From assembly GCA_964448005.1 (NCBI GenBank), contig CAYUUW010000001.1:7937-71936 (forward strand): 64,000 bases of DNA, read 5' to 3'. Below the pieces are notes generated by a model. The model had not been told where the DNA came from. It worked only from the letters and a program-made list of their open reading frames with translations, and made no database searches. Shown here piece by piece: positions 23,720 through 31,770 of the stretch. The stretch's first letter is position 1. Each line of letters opens with the position of its first letter. This DNA is from CAYUUW01 sp964448005. Lineage in GTDB: Bacteria > Patescibacteriota > Gracilibacteria > UM-FILTER-43-11. A program made the translations under genes and the position numbers.

Positions 23720-23998
23720 TTACTTAAACCATTTTTGCGCATTGGGCCTGCGGTGAGGACAGCCCGGCCAGCAACACGGTCGACGCTTTCCGTTGAGCAG
23801 ATCTTCATGCAATCGTTCGATATGCTCCTCTCTTGTTTCTGCCTTCTTGACAATCGTTACCCAACAGATCCACTCGTTACGGGCCAGAGGCGTGAGATCA
23901 TTCCATTTTTCCAGCAAGTCCGGATCGGAAGTGAGAGCTTTTTTTAAGTCGTCTGGCACTTCATGCAATACGCCGGTGGCAGTTTCTTTTTTGCTCAT
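23720..23998 (-). CDS. OmdA/YdeI-like protein with C-terminal Cys cluster
   Basis: 92 residues. The core EVPDDLKKALTSDPDLLEKWNDLTPLARNEWICWVTIVKKAETREEHIERLHEDLLNGKRR matches the OmdA (YdeI/OmpD-associated) helical domain. The end CCWPGCPHR looks like a small metal-binding or redox knuckle, also seen in some family members. The function is not established. It lies 26 bp upstream of the DUF1801 gene on the same strand, a common pairing of these two domains. Confidence 0.83.
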   Translation of the reverse strand: MSKKETATGVLHEVPDDLKKALTSDPDLLEKWNDLTPLARNEWICWVTIVKKAETREEHIERLHEDLLNGKRRPCCWPGCPHRRPNAQKWFK

Positions 23999-24076
23999 AT
24001 TGTTTATGAAAAAAGTGAGCTATGTATTTTCTAGGGGGGAAAGCGACCGAAAACGTAGTGGGGTTGAGAAAATACT

Positions 24077-24421
24077 TTATCCAAAAGCAATTATCCCTGC
24101 TACAACAAGAATGTTAATAATCGTCATTAATGAAAAGGTGAATATGACCGGTTTTTCTTTGTGTAGTATGCCGTAAACGGTCCAGATTATGGTATTGATA
24201 AGATAAACGATCCAAGTAATCGATGAAACACCTGCTGCGGTTCTGTTTAACCAAATTTCAGTTGCTTGTGGAATAGTAAATATTGGGACAATGAATCCCA
24301 TTACATAAATTGCGCCATCGACAAATCGTTTAAATTTTTTAAGATGAGGAAGTGGCTCTTGTTTTTGGAATACCCCTTCCCCTTTTTGATATTGGTTTAA
24401 TCCACGGGTTGATTGAGACAT
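24077..24421 (-). CDS. SemiSWEET-like PQ-loop membrane protein
   Basis: 114 residues. After a 35-residue charged N-terminus come three membrane helices. The first ends with IPQATEIWLNRTAAGVSSITW, the PQ-loop signature of SWEET/SemiSWEET sugar carriers, which work as dimers of three-helix units. The substrate is not known. The gene is clearly AT-richer than its neighbours on the left, suggesting acquisition together with the next gene upstream. Confidence 0.8.
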   Translation of the reverse strand: MSQSTRGLNQYQKGEGVFQKQEPLPHLKKFKRFVDGAIYVMGFIVPIFTIPQATEIWLNRTAAGVSSITWIVYLINTIIWTVYGILHKEKPVIFTFSLMTIINILVVAGIIAFG

Positions 24422-24472
24422 GCTGCAAATATTTTTTTTATTTTTTTTACAATCGCCTTTCCTTTGCCCGAC

Positions 24473-25039
24473 TCATCCACTTATTTTACTCGATTTATAT
24501 GCCGAATAAGCTCTGGAGAGAGAAATAAGAATATACAAAATGCCTACTTTTAACGCTACAAAAGGGGATATTAATAATGAATAAATGATCCGATCAATAT
24601 CTGAATCATAGCTGTAAAGACCGTAAGGAACATAAAAATAATGCCCTATTAGCACTATGAAAAATACGGCTAATCCAATGAAGATGATGTCTTGCAGATG
24701 GTATAGCATTTTTTCTGTGGAGCTACGTTTTTTTAGTTTTGGAAAAATGAGGTAGTGGAACAGAAATGTCATTAGAAAAATACCAAACCAGATCAATATG
24801 CCCTGACCTGTGTAAAAAATAGTTTGAAAATTCCCACTTCTGCACTCACGAATGTTTTTGTAGCTTCCCACCAATCTTTCTTCCGTATGTTCCAAAATTC
24901 TTTCACAAAGGTGACTTTGAGGATTGTAGCCCCACATAGGATAAGTGGGGGGCGAAAGAGCTTCGGCATTCTTTGGTGTGGCTACACCAATAATTATCCC
25001 CATTAGTAATGCCAAGAAGGCTTTTTTGAGGATTTTCAT
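24473..25039 (-). CDS. Hypothetical secreted/multi-pass membrane protein
   Basis: 188 residues from the ATG at 25039. A signal-like helix (MKILKKAFLALLMGIIIGVA) is followed by an extracellular segment of about 55 residues with two cysteines (SHLCERIL, IRECRSG). Three membrane helices follow (about 78-98, 116-136, 155-178). No family recognised. An in-frame ATG at 25069 would add ten residues. AT-rich like the SemiSWEET gene that follows. Confidence 0.65.
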   Translation of the reverse strand: MKILKKAFLALLMGIIIGVATPKNAEALSPPTYPMWGYNPQSHLCERILEHTEERLVGSYKNIRECRSGNFQTIFYTGQGILIWFGIFLMTFLFHYLIFPKLKKRSSTEKMLYHLQDIIFIGLAVFFIVLIGHYFYVPYGLYSYDSDIDRIIYSLLISPFVALKVGILYILISLSRAYSAYKSSKISG

Positions 25040-25075
25040 GGTAAAAAATAATTTAGATTGATCTTTCATAAATGA

Positions 25076-26020
25076 TTATTCTCCCTCATACGCCCTCTCT
25101 AGCTCCGCCAGATCGAATTTCTTCATCTTCAGGAAGGACTCCGTCAGGCGGGCGATCTGCTCCTGGGTCCCTTTCTCCATCATCTCCTGCATTCGAGCCG
25201 GAGCAATCTGCCACGACACCCCAAACTTGTCCTTCAGCCAGCCGCATTGTTCCGCCTCGGGCACGGCGCTGAGCTTTTCCCAATAATAGTCGATCTCCTC
25301 CTGGGTTTCACATCCGACCAAGAAAGAGACGGCCTCGTTGAAGCTGAATTTGTGCTCATGGGCGCTATCCATGGCGGCGAACCATTGGCCTTCCAGCATA
25401 AAATCGGTAAACATCACCGTGCCCTCTTTGTCGGGAGCCCGATCCGCTCCGTAGCGGGCCAACGCTCCTCGTTTGGCGTTCTTGAAAACGGAGAGGTAGA
25501 AGTCGGATGCTTCCTCCGTCTTGCCGCAGACGTCGTTCACGAAAAGCATCGAAGGAATGATCGAAGGCCGCTCTTCGCCTTCGGAACGGGTCAGAGACAG
25601 CTGCCAGGACACGCCAAATTTATCCTGCACCCAGCCGTAGTGCTCGCTAAAGGGATACTTGTCCAGAGGCATCATGATCTGGCCCTCCCTTACCAGTTCA
25701 GCCCATATTTTATCCATGCGAGTGGCCGCCTCCGGATCCTTCGACGGATCGAAATTGACCATGAAAGAGATGGAAGGATTCAGCTTGAAGTAGGGGCCGG
25801 CGCTGATGGCCATGAACTGGTATCCCATCACCTCAAAAGAGAGCATGTCGCAGTCGCCCGAGGGGGTGTTCTTGAGCACGCCGTGGTGAAGGATTTTGGA
25901 ATCGGGGAAAATGGAGACGTAGAACTCAGTCGCTTCCTTGGCCTCCTTGTCGTACCAAAGGTGGGGGATGATTTTCTGCATGAGCTTGGACTTTAAAGGA
26001 TGAGACGATGCTGCGGGCAT
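25076..26020 (-). CDS. Tandem PhnB-like (VOC) domain protein
   Basis: 314 residues comprising two copies of the 3-demethylubiquinone-methyltransferase-like/PhnB domain. Copy 1 starts QKIIPHLWYDKEAKEATEFYVSIFPDS, and copy 2 starts IIPSMLFVNDVCGKTEEASDFYLSVFKNA. Each ends with a conserved DKFGVSWQ motif. The usual family member has one domain of about 150 residues. The ATG at 26020 follows the stop of the AHSA1 gene by 5 bp with AAGGAT upstream. The enzymatic role is not established. Confidence 0.88.
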   Translation of the reverse strand: MPAASSHPLKSKLMQKIIPHLWYDKEAKEATEFYVSIFPDSKILHHGVLKNTPSGDCDMLSFEVMGYQFMAISAGPYFKLNPSISFMVNFDPSKDPEAATRMDKIWAELVREGQIMMPLDKYPFSEHYGWVQDKFGVSWQLSLTRSEGEERPSIIPSMLFVNDVCGKTEEASDFYLSVFKNAKRGALARYGADRAPDKEGTVMFTDFMLEGQWFAAMDSAHEHKFSFNEAVSFLVGCETQEEIDYYWEKLSAVPEAEQCGWLKDKFGVSWQIAPARMQEMMEKGTQEQIARLTESFLKMKKFDLAELERAYEGE

Positions 26021-26025
26021 TTTGC

Positions 26026-26445
26026 TTATCCTTGGATTCCTTCCACGTACTTTTTGAAATTGTCCAAAATCGCCTGCCATCCGGCGCGCTGCATTTCGAT
26101 CGAGTTTTCGCTTTCCGGGTCGAAATCGATCCGCATCTCCGTCGCGGAGCCCTTCGAAATAAAGCCAATCTCGACTTGCCGTCCGTCGGCCATGGAATAG
26201 GCGATCCTCTCTTTCGGGTCGACGGCGTCGTACACGCCTTCAAAATCAAAGCCGAAGCTGCCGTCTTTGGCCTCCATTCGGGAAAGGAATTTCCCTCCCG
26301 CCCTCAAGTCGTTTTCCGCATGGGGCGTGTGCCAATCCTCGGAGGCCTGGTTCCACTGCTGAATGTGCTGGGGGGTGGTGTAGAATTCCCAGACTTTTTC
26401 CAGGGGGGCTTGGATGCTGGTTTCGATGTGGATTTTGCTGGTCAT
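26026..26445 (-). CDS. SRPBCC/AHSA1 family protein (copy 1)
   Basis: 139 residues with the helix-grip fold of AHSA1/START-like proteins: IHIETSIQAPLEKVWEFYTTPQHIQQWNQASEDWHTP at the N-terminus and AGWQAILDNFKKYVEG as the long C-terminal helix. It binds a hydrophobic ligand in homologues; the ligand here is unknown. It is followed at once by the PhnB-like gene, and AHSA1 plus PhnB genes are frequent neighbours in bacteria. Confidence 0.88.
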   Translation of the reverse strand: MTSKIHIETSIQAPLEKVWEFYTTPQHIQQWNQASEDWHTPHAENDLRAGGKFLSRMEAKDGSFGFDFEGVYDAVDPKERIAYSMADGRQVEIGFISKGSATEMRIDFDPESENSIEMQRAGWQAILDNFKKYVEGIQG

Positions 26446-26520
26446 ATTTTATGGGTTTAGGCTTGTTTCCAGTGTAGCGCTTTTTGCGGTCGCTTGCGAA
26501 TGAGACTGTCGCCGAAATGC

Positions 26521-26955
26521 TCAGGGGGCAGTCGGCTTGCGCAATGCTTCCTGGGAAAGGCGATCCAGGTTCTCTTCGTTTGCGGGGACGACGATGGGCT
26601 CAACGCGACTGGCCACTTCCGAGTTCTCGAAGGCCTGCGACCAAGACACGACCGTTCCTGTCGCCGACGGATCCAGGGCAATGGTCAAGCGGAATTTCGG
26701 CTCCACCACGTGCCGAATGACCACCTTCCGCGGCGGTTCTATTTCGTCGAAAACGCTTTCGTTGGGGTAGCTCTGGCCATCGGGTCCGTGCATGATGAAG
26801 GACCAGCGCCCGCCCTTCTTGAATTCGCAGAGATGGAAGGTGTTGGTGAAGCCGGCGGGCCCCCACCATCGCGCCAGGCGCTCCGGATCGCTGATGGAGG
26901 CAAAGACTTCCTCTGGGCTGGCCGGGATTTCGCGAGAGGTGTTGAAGGTGGTCAT
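26521..26955 (-). CDS. SRPBCC/AHSA1 family protein (copy 2)
   Basis: 144 residues. FNTSREIPASPEEVFASISDPERLARWWGPAGFTNTFHLCEFKKGGRWSFIMHGPDG is the canonical AHSA1 N-terminal half. The C-terminal helix of the family is modified (VVPANEENLDRLSQEALRKP). The ATG at 26955 starts the domain; a longer upstream frame reads through a non-coding leader. Same strand as copy 1, 75 bp upstream of it. Confidence 0.87.
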   Translation of the reverse strand: MTTFNTSREIPASPEEVFASISDPERLARWWGPAGFTNTFHLCEFKKGGRWSFIMHGPDGQSYPNESVFDEIEPPRKVVIRHVVEPKFRLTIALDPSATGTVVSWSQAFENSEVASRVEPIVVPANEENLDRLSQEALRKPTAP

Positions 26956-27010
26956 GGGTCGATCAAAGGATTTATTGTAAAGCAGAATTGATACGAAGCT
27001 TTTCTTCAGC

Positions 27011-27328
27011 CTATTCCTGGGTCTCATCCAGAATGATTCTGTCTTTGAACGCGCCCCTTTCCTCCGCCTTGTCCTTTCGGAGCTGCTCCAATTGCTCTTT
27101 GTCGATTCCATGCAAGTCGCACAATGCGTAAACGACCTCCAGGATATCGGCCAGCTCCTCCGCATTTTGATCTCTCATGAATTCATCCACTTCCTCCTGA
27201 AGCTTGGATTCGAGTTTCTCCCTATATTCCTCCGCAGAGGCAATATGGGTGATTGGAACGGCCCCCTTGCTTCTGATGATTTCCGGCATTCTGTCGCGGA
27301 CAAGCTTATTGTGTTTCATGGCAATCAT
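27011..27328 (-). CDS. MazG-like/phosphoribosyl-ATP pyrophosphohydrolase-type protein
   Basis: 105 residues. KLVRDRMPEIIRSKG followed by YREKLESKLQEEVDEFM and EELADILEVVYAL gives the ExxE-12-ExxD metal-binding pattern of all-alpha NTP pyrophosphatases. It probably hydrolyses a nucleotide or phosphoribosyl-nucleotide; house-cleaning is the usual suggestion. Start at 27328, or the ATG three codons downstream. It stands upstream of the solitary cassette at 27362. Confidence 0.85.
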   Translation of the reverse strand: MIAMKHNKLVRDRMPEIIRSKGAVPITHIASAEEYREKLESKLQEEVDEFMRDQNAEELADILEVVYALCDLHGIDKEQLEQLRKDKAEERGAFKDRIILDETQE

Positions 27329-27361
27329 GGGTTGGGAGGCGGAATTTTATTTTTCAACAAT

Positions 27362-27699
27362 GTTGAAATAAAATTTTGTTTTTCTTTTACTGTTTATAAT
27401 GCCTTAACTCTTTTTCTATTAACACTGATGCGATATAGAATCCCCTGATCCTGCGTATGAGAAGTGTGTGCTGAGAAGTGCCCTGTTTTAATTTTGGCTG
27501 CACTTTTTCACACTTACTAATAGTTGAAGCTATAGCCCTAAGAGCTTCTTCCAATTCTTCTTTAGTGAAATTATCCATAAATTATTACCCTTAAAAAAAA
27601 TAAAGAAAAACAAACTTTTATTCCATAATTTATGTACCAATATTTCTTATCCCGCAAAATGAAAAATTTATTTCACTTAACTCGTCTCTATGCGAAGTA
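27362..27699. mobile_element. Solitary cassette with half attC-like site E
   Basis: The right boundary has the box CACTTAAC (27674-27681) followed by CTCGTCTCTATGCGAAGT, which matches site D (CAGCTAAC, CTCGTTTCTATACGAAGT) in 17 of 18 positions after allowing two transitions. The left boundary is GTTGAAATAAAATTTTG, inside a hairpin (27343-27379). Inner ends share AAGTTTGTTTTTCTTT-like sequence in inverted orientation. Only one half of the attC-like site is present. Embedded in GC-rich DNA, it is locally AT-rich. Confidence 0.6.
27387..27578 (-). CDS. Conserved small helical protein of the solitary cassette
   Basis: 63 residues, all helical: FTKEELEEALRAIASTISKCEK then QHTLLIRRIRGFYIASVLIEKEL. 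I recall very similar small proteins of unknown function in diverse bacteria, but cannot name a family. It is the only gene inside the cassette and points away from the half-site, with its stop 25 bp from the left end. AT-rich, no signal peptide or membrane segment. Confidence 0.68.
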   Translation of the reverse strand: MDNFTKEELEEALRAIASTISKCEKVQPKLKQGTSQHTLLIRRIRGFYIASVLIEKELRHYKQ

Positions 27700-27705
27700 T
27701 CCTCC

Positions 27706-28011
27706 TCACACCCTCATCTCCACCGTAAAGCGAATCGTGTCGCCTTCGGAGACTCCTTCGCTCTTCCGCACATTGGCCTTGAGGGGAAGCAGGTAGGCGC
27801 CCGCTTTCTTGTCGGGAAAAATCGACGTATTCCAGCTCGTCTCGCCAATCGTCACCCTCACGGGAACCGAACCCCAGCCTCGCTTGACGGGGGCAAAGAG
27901 CTCCTTGATGAGATCGGATTCCTTTTGGGGAAGGGTCACAAAATGCCAGGCAGCCTTGCCCCCCGAGTAAAGCCAGACCTTCGCCTTCATTGTAAAGTGA
28001 GCTCCGTTCAT
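27706..28011 (-). CDS. DUF1905 family protein
   Basis: 101 residues. KAKVWLYSGGKAAWHFVTLPQKESDLIKELF and GWGSVPVRVTIGETSWNTSIFPDKKAGAYLLPLKANVRKSEGVSEGDTIRFTVE is the complete DUF1905 beta-barrel domain. The function is unknown; it often accompanies OmdA domains, present here as a separate gene at 23720. The stop codon lies 7 bp beyond the half-site of the solitary cassette, so the cassette has inserted immediately downstream without damaging it. ATG at 28011 or eight codons later. Confidence 0.88.
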   Translation of the reverse strand: MNGAHFTMKAKVWLYSGGKAAWHFVTLPQKESDLIKELFAPVKRGWGSVPVRVTIGETSWNTSIFPDKKAGAYLLPLKANVRKSEGVSEGDTIRFTVEMRV

Positions 28012-28037
28012 TGGCGCTGGGATTATCGGGATGTCGA

Positions 28038-28065
28038 GCAGGCGAGATTCGCGAATCTCGCCTGC
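28038..28065. terminator. Perfect 28-bp loopless palindrome
   Basis: Arms GCAGGCGAGATTCG and CGAATCTCGCCTGC. It lies 16 bp downstream of the DUF1428 gene stop (28082). Same class as 11820, 44440 and 57744. Confidence 0.7.
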
Positions 28066-28081
28066 CGCCGCCGCTTCAAAA

Positions 28082-28519
28082 TCAACTGCTCACCTCTACC
28101 TTGAATCCTCCGTAGGCCATCCGTTTCATGTCGAAAGGCATGTCTTTCATGGCATCTTTGCTGTCCTTGTATTTCTTCTCCATCTCCTTCATCACTTTGG
28201 CGTTCACCTGATCGCGATGCTTTTTGGATTTGAATTCGATGTACGAGAACCACACCGTCTCGTCGGGCTTGGCTTTGGCCATGATGGGAAAAGTGAAGGT
28301 CACCTGTTCGGGGTTCGCATGCTCCAGGATGCATTCCCGGTAGCCGAGCGCCCCATGGCCCATCCACATTTTGGCACCCTCTTTAGCCATTTTTTTATAG
28401 GCGGCCACCTTGGTTTTTGGAATAACCAAAACAAAGCCGTCCACGTACTTGGCTGCTGGGGCTTTCTTGGAGGCGGCGGACCTGGGCGAGAGGGGCTTGG
28501 TCTTTTTGGCGTTTGCCAT
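28082..28519 (-). CDS. DUF1428 family protein
   Basis: 145 residues. YVDGFVLVIPKTKVAAYKKMAKEGAKMWMGHGALGYRECI and ETVWFSYIEFKSKKHRDQVNAKVMKE are the hallmarks of DUF1428, a dimeric alpha/beta-barrel of unknown function. The first 25 residues are Lys/Ala/Pro-rich and look like an added tail. The ATG at 28519 is preferred over an in-frame upstream ATG that overlaps the DUF1653 gene. Confidence 0.88.
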   Translation of the reverse strand: MANAKKTKPLSPRSAASKKAPAAKYVDGFVLVIPKTKVAAYKKMAKEGAKMWMGHGALGYRECILEHANPEQVTFTFPIMAKAKPDETVWFSYIEFKSKKHRDQVNAKVMKEMEKKYKDSKDAMKDMPFDMKRMAYGGFKVEVSS

Positions 28520-28544
28520 AGGAAAGGGGGTTAATTGCTTTTTG

Positions 28545-28787
28545 CTATTCCTCCAACCGCTCAAAGCGGGGCGTGCTTCCCGTCTCCGTTGACACGCTCC
28601 CCATGAACAGGGCGTAGGGGCGCACGAAAAAAGGCCGAGTGCCGTATTCCTGGGCCAGATCGGGGCAATCGTAAAGGGCCTTGTAAAGCACCAGCTTTTC
28701 GCGGGTTTCGGTGTTCAGGGCCAGGCCCAGAACCTGGTAGAGGCCGCCTTTGTAGTGCCGGTATTTTCCGAGCTTGAGCGGCTCCAT
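28545..28787 (-). CDS. DUF1653 family protein
   Basis: 80 residues, the usual length. LGKYRHYKGGLYQVLGLALNTETREKLVLYKALY and TRPFFVRPYALFM match the DUF1653 small beta-barrel found in many bacteria. The function is unknown. It lies 25 bp upstream of DUF1428 on the same strand. Confidence 0.9.
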   Translation of the reverse strand: MEPLKLGKYRHYKGGLYQVLGLALNTETREKLVLYKALYDCPDLAQEYGTRPFFVRPYALFMGSVSTETGSTPRFERLEE

Positions 28788-28888
28788 GGGTCGGAATTTG
28801 AGTTTTGGATAACCTCTGAGCCCATTCTATCCCATTGCTCCGAAAAATGCCTCTCGACAGGAAGGCGGCTCATGGCCTAAATAGCAAC

Positions 28889-29299
28889 TCAAGAGGGGTT
28901 CTGCTCGGTGGTGCTTCCGTCGAATTCCGGCCCGTCCATTTCCGCCTCTTCCTTGGTGGCCCGCGCAATGCCGTCTTTGTGATGGGGAGGGGAATAGAGG
29001 GTGTACATCTTCAGCTCTGCCTCGTGGTGCGTATTGATGATGTTGTGCCTTGCGCCTGCGGGGACGATGATGGCATCCCCGTCTTCCACGTCGTATTCGC
29101 TTCCGTCGATCACGCATTTTCCGGCGCCGCCCTCAAAGCGGAAGAACTGATCATTCTCGAGGTGGACCTCTTCCCCGATCTCCTCCTTGGGCTGGAGGCT
29201 CATGAGGACGAGCTGAAGATGCCTTCCTGTGTAGAGCACTTTCCTGAAATTCCTATTGGCCTGGGTCTCTTTCTCGATGCTGCTTTTGAATCCTTTCAT
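28889..29299 (-). CDS. Cupin-domain protein
   Basis: 136 residues. The cupin motif 1 appears as EEVHLENDQFFRFEGGAGKCVIDG and motif 2 as GDAIIVPAGARHNIINTH. Metal ligands His, Gln/Glu and His are mostly kept (H in EEVHLEN, H in GARHNI). The C-terminus (SPPHHKDGIARATKEEAEMDG) is typical of a small bacterial cupin group often annotated as mannose-6-phosphate isomerase-like. The reaction is unknown. Confidence 0.88.
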   Translation of the reverse strand: MKGFKSSIEKETQANRNFRKVLYTGRHLQLVLMSLQPKEEIGEEVHLENDQFFRFEGGAGKCVIDGSEYDVEDGDAIIVPAGARHNIINTHHEAELKMYTLYSPPHHKDGIARATKEEAEMDGPEFDGSTTEQNPS

Positions 29300-29420
29300 G
29301 GGTGCTTGGGTTATGGTTAAAATTCCGGATCTCAGGCTTTCTTGGAATATTCCATTGTATCACAAAAAGCGTTTTTGAATTTTAATGCGCTGCGAAAGAT
29401 CCGAACCCTCGGAATCGTCC

Positions 29421-29448
29421 TCGACAAGGGGGTGGCTTTCGGTAAAAT
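29421..29448 (+). promoter_or_regulatory. Promoter of the dienelactone hydrolase-like lipoprotein gene
   Basis: TCGACA (29421-29426), 16-bp spacer, TAAAAT (29443-29448). The ATG at 29474 follows by 25 bp, which rules out the upstream in-frame ATG at 29342. Confidence 0.55.
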
Positions 29449-29473
29449 GATCGTGGAATTAAACCCTTTTTCC

Positions 29474-30355
29474 ATGTCCAGAAAATCCATCCTCCTGTTC
29501 GTTTCGGCCCTTTTCTTGTCCGCTTGCAGCCACTCCTCCCCTGCAGCCCCTTTGGCCCCGAACCAGCCCATGGCGGCGGATGAGCACATGAACCATGGCG
29601 CGGGGGGCATGGAGGAGCCATTGGCTGCCGACAGGCTCAACAGCTCGCCTCGCCATGCGGAATGGGTGGAGGTGCCCAATGGCGACAAAAAAATCCACAC
29701 CTGGGTGGTTTACCCCGAAGCCAGCGAAAAGCGCCCGGTGGTCCTTTTGATCCACGAGAACCGCGGCCTGAACGACTGGGCCAGGGGCATGGCCGATCAG
29801 GTGGCCGAGGCGGGCTACATCGCCGTGGCGCCGGATCTGCTCTCGGAATTCAGCGACGCCGAAAGGAAGACGAGTGATTTTGCCGACGAGGATGCGGCCC
29901 GGACTGCCCTTTCCGCCCTCGATGCCGGGCAGGTCGGGTCCGACCTGCAGGCGGTGGCCACGTGGGCCAAGGCCATTCCTTCCTCGAATGGCAAGCTGGC
30001 TTCCGCGGGCTTCTGCTGGGGCGGGGGGCAGTCCTTCCGGCTGGCGACCCAAACGAACGATCTGGACGCGGCGATGGTGTTCTACGGAACCGGGCCTGCC
30101 GAGGCCTCTGCGTACGAGGGCATTTCCGTTCCAGTGCACGGCTTTTACGGCGGGGCCGATGAGCGCGTGAACGCCACGATTCCCCAATCGGAAGAGGCGA
30201 TGAAGGCCGCCGGGAAGTCATTCGATTACCGTATCTACGAGGGGGCCGGCCACGCCTTCATGCGCAGCGGCGAAGAGCCCAATGCGGAACCCGCCAACAA
30301 GGCCGCGCGCGATGCGGCGTGGGAGCGGATGAAGGAGATCCTTTCCGCGCTGTGA
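29474..30355 (+). CDS. Dienelactone hydrolase family lipoprotein
   Basis: 293 residues. A lipoprotein signal ends in LSAC (Cys near residue 17), so the enzyme is membrane-tethered outside the cytoplasm. A Ser/Pro/Met/His-rich spacer leads to an alpha/beta-hydrolase of the DLH family. The nucleophile elbow is GFCWGGG with Cys instead of Ser, followed by the acid in GGADERV and His in GAGHAF, the Cys-Asp-His triad of DLH. The substrate is unknown; the family opens lactones and esters. Exported DLH-like proteins of this type are common in Gram-negative soil bacteria. Confidence 0.87.
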   Translation: MSRKSILLFVSALFLSACSHSSPAAPLAPNQPMAADEHMNHGAGGMEEPLAADRLNSSPRHAEWVEVPNGDKKIHTWVVYPEASEKRPVVLLIHENRGLNDWARGMADQVAEAGYIAVAPDLLSEFSDAERKTSDFADEDAARTALSALDAGQVGSDLQAVATWAKAIPSSNGKLASAGFCWGGGQSFRLATQTNDLDAAMVFYGTGPAEASAYEGISVPVHGFYGGADERVNATIPQSEEAMKAAGKSFDYRIYEGAGHAFMRSGEEPNAEPANKAARDAAWERMKEILSAL

Positions 30356-30401
30356 GGCGGCACTCGCCAGGAATAGTCGCTTCCGTTGGCTCGGCATAAA
30401 G

Positions 30402-30794
30402 TCACTTCAATCGTTCAAGCTGTCCTTTGCGCTTCACGATGTTCTTGTAATCCCATTGAATCTCTTTTGATTTATTGAGCCAGCCCTTCAAATCCTTTGT
30501 GCTTATTTCAGCTGCTGAATTGTAGAATACAGAGGCATCTTTGAATTTTTCTCCCCTGACATTCAATTGGTCTTCATCAAAAGATTTTCCACTCCAAAAC
30601 ATCAGCCGAATCCCCTTTTTCTCTTTGCTGTAGCCCACAATGGGATTGCCGTCCAAAAACCAAACGGGATGCCTGTGCCAGATTTTGCTTTCCGCCCCTG
30701 AAAGATGGAGGTCGATTTCCTTCATCAGCAATTCGCAGATCGTTTTTTCTTCGTCGGCCTGGGAATCGTTGTAGGCGTGGATGTCTTTGTTCAT
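30402..30794 (-). CDS. DUF1801 family protein (copy 2)
   Basis: 130 residues. ICELLMKEIDLHLSGAESKIWHRHPVWFLDGNPIVGYSKEKKGIRLMFWSGKSFDEDQL follows the DUF1801 pattern, with an aromatic-rich core. It is divergent from copy 1 and belongs to the group with a GxxLMFWSG strand. The function is unknown. Isolated monocistronic gene converging on the lipoprotein gene. Confidence 0.82.
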   Translation of the reverse strand: MNKDIHAYNDSQADEEKTICELLMKEIDLHLSGAESKIWHRHPVWFLDGNPIVGYSKEKKGIRLMFWSGKSFDEDQLNVRGEKFKDASVFYNSAAEISTKDLKGWLNKSKEIQWDYKNIVKRKGQLERLK

Positions 30795-30868
30795 GGATGA
30801 TGTTGTTTATGGGCCATAAAGCCTTTCCTGTCTTGAGGCCTTCTTCAGGGCTTCGATATCGAACTGAG

Positions 30869-31681
30869 TCATTCGCCCACTGATTTCTCCCTTGGTTTCA
30901 CCAAAAACGACTTTGATTTCCTGTTGTAGGACTTTATTTCTCGGGCTTCCAAATGGGTGTTTTTTTCCAGGAACTCATTGAATGATCTGTATTCGCCCAT
31001 TTCCTTGATGTCTAAATCGTTTAATTTCCAGTCATCGAAGCAGAGGATTGCCTCCTCGGTCAGCAAAGGGCCTATAAAATCCAAAACCGCCTTAGAGGAG
31101 CTGTAGGTATCGCAATCAATAAAAACAATTCCTATTTTCTCGAGCCCCAGCCTTTTGATAGTTTGATCGTTTAAGGTTTCTTTATACCACCCTTTTACCC
31201 ATTGGATGCTGCGGGGGTCGATCTTTTTTCTCTCCAGACACTCCTTCATTTTCTCAAAAGAACAGGCGTAGAATCCTTTTTTCCAGACGCCATCATCTTC
31301 CTTTTCCGACCCTTCCGGCAGGCCTTCGAACGCATCAAATCCAAAAAACCTTACCGACGTGAGATGCAGCTGCTGGTAAGTTTGATGCATGCTGGATAAG
31401 GATGACCCGTTGAACACGCCAAACTCAAGGTAATCCCCAATATTCCTCCCTTTCACGGCCTCCAGCGTTTTTATCGCGCTCTTAAAAAAAGATTTCAGGC
31501 GTTCGGGAGGAACAAGCTCCACAGCACATATGTCCTCTACCTTTCCCATGGTCCAGGGGGATTTTGCGATGGGAAAAAGCCTTCGCCATATTGCTTTGAA
31601 TTTCCTCTGGGCTGACGTGTACCTAAAGGGTGATTTCATCTGCATTAAGGTCAAATGAGAGATTCTGCGGATTTCTCCCAT
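30869..31681 (-). CDS. TylF/MycF-like SAM-dependent methyltransferase
   Basis: 270 residues. DYLEFGVFNGSSLSSM (motif I), RFFGFDAFEGLPEGSEKEDD (after beta-2), the metal-binding stretch IGIVFIDCDTYSSSKAVLDFIGPLL and LCFDDWKLND are the signatures of macrocin-O-methyltransferase-like (TylF) enzymes. These act on sugars in macrolides or on surface glycans. No glycosylation cluster lies nearby, so the substrate is open. The first 50 residues are basic and variable. Confidence 0.87.
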   Translation of the reverse strand: MGEIRRISHLTLMQMKSPFRYTSAQRKFKAIWRRLFPIAKSPWTMGKVEDICAVELVPPERLKSFFKSAIKTLEAVKGRNIGDYLEFGVFNGSSLSSMHQTYQQLHLTSVRFFGFDAFEGLPEGSEKEDDGVWKKGFYACSFEKMKECLERKKIDPRSIQWVKGWYKETLNDQTIKRLGLEKIGIVFIDCDTYSSSKAVLDFIGPLLTEEAILCFDDWKLNDLDIKEMGEYRSFNEFLEKNTHLEAREIKSYNRKSKSFLVKPREKSVGE

Positions 31682-31770
31682 GCAAACCTCTCCTCAAGCA
31701 TACTCAGTCAGGGCATCTCAAGCAAATGGCGCTCATTCCAAACAGTTTTGTGGCCTCAAGCCACCCCTTT

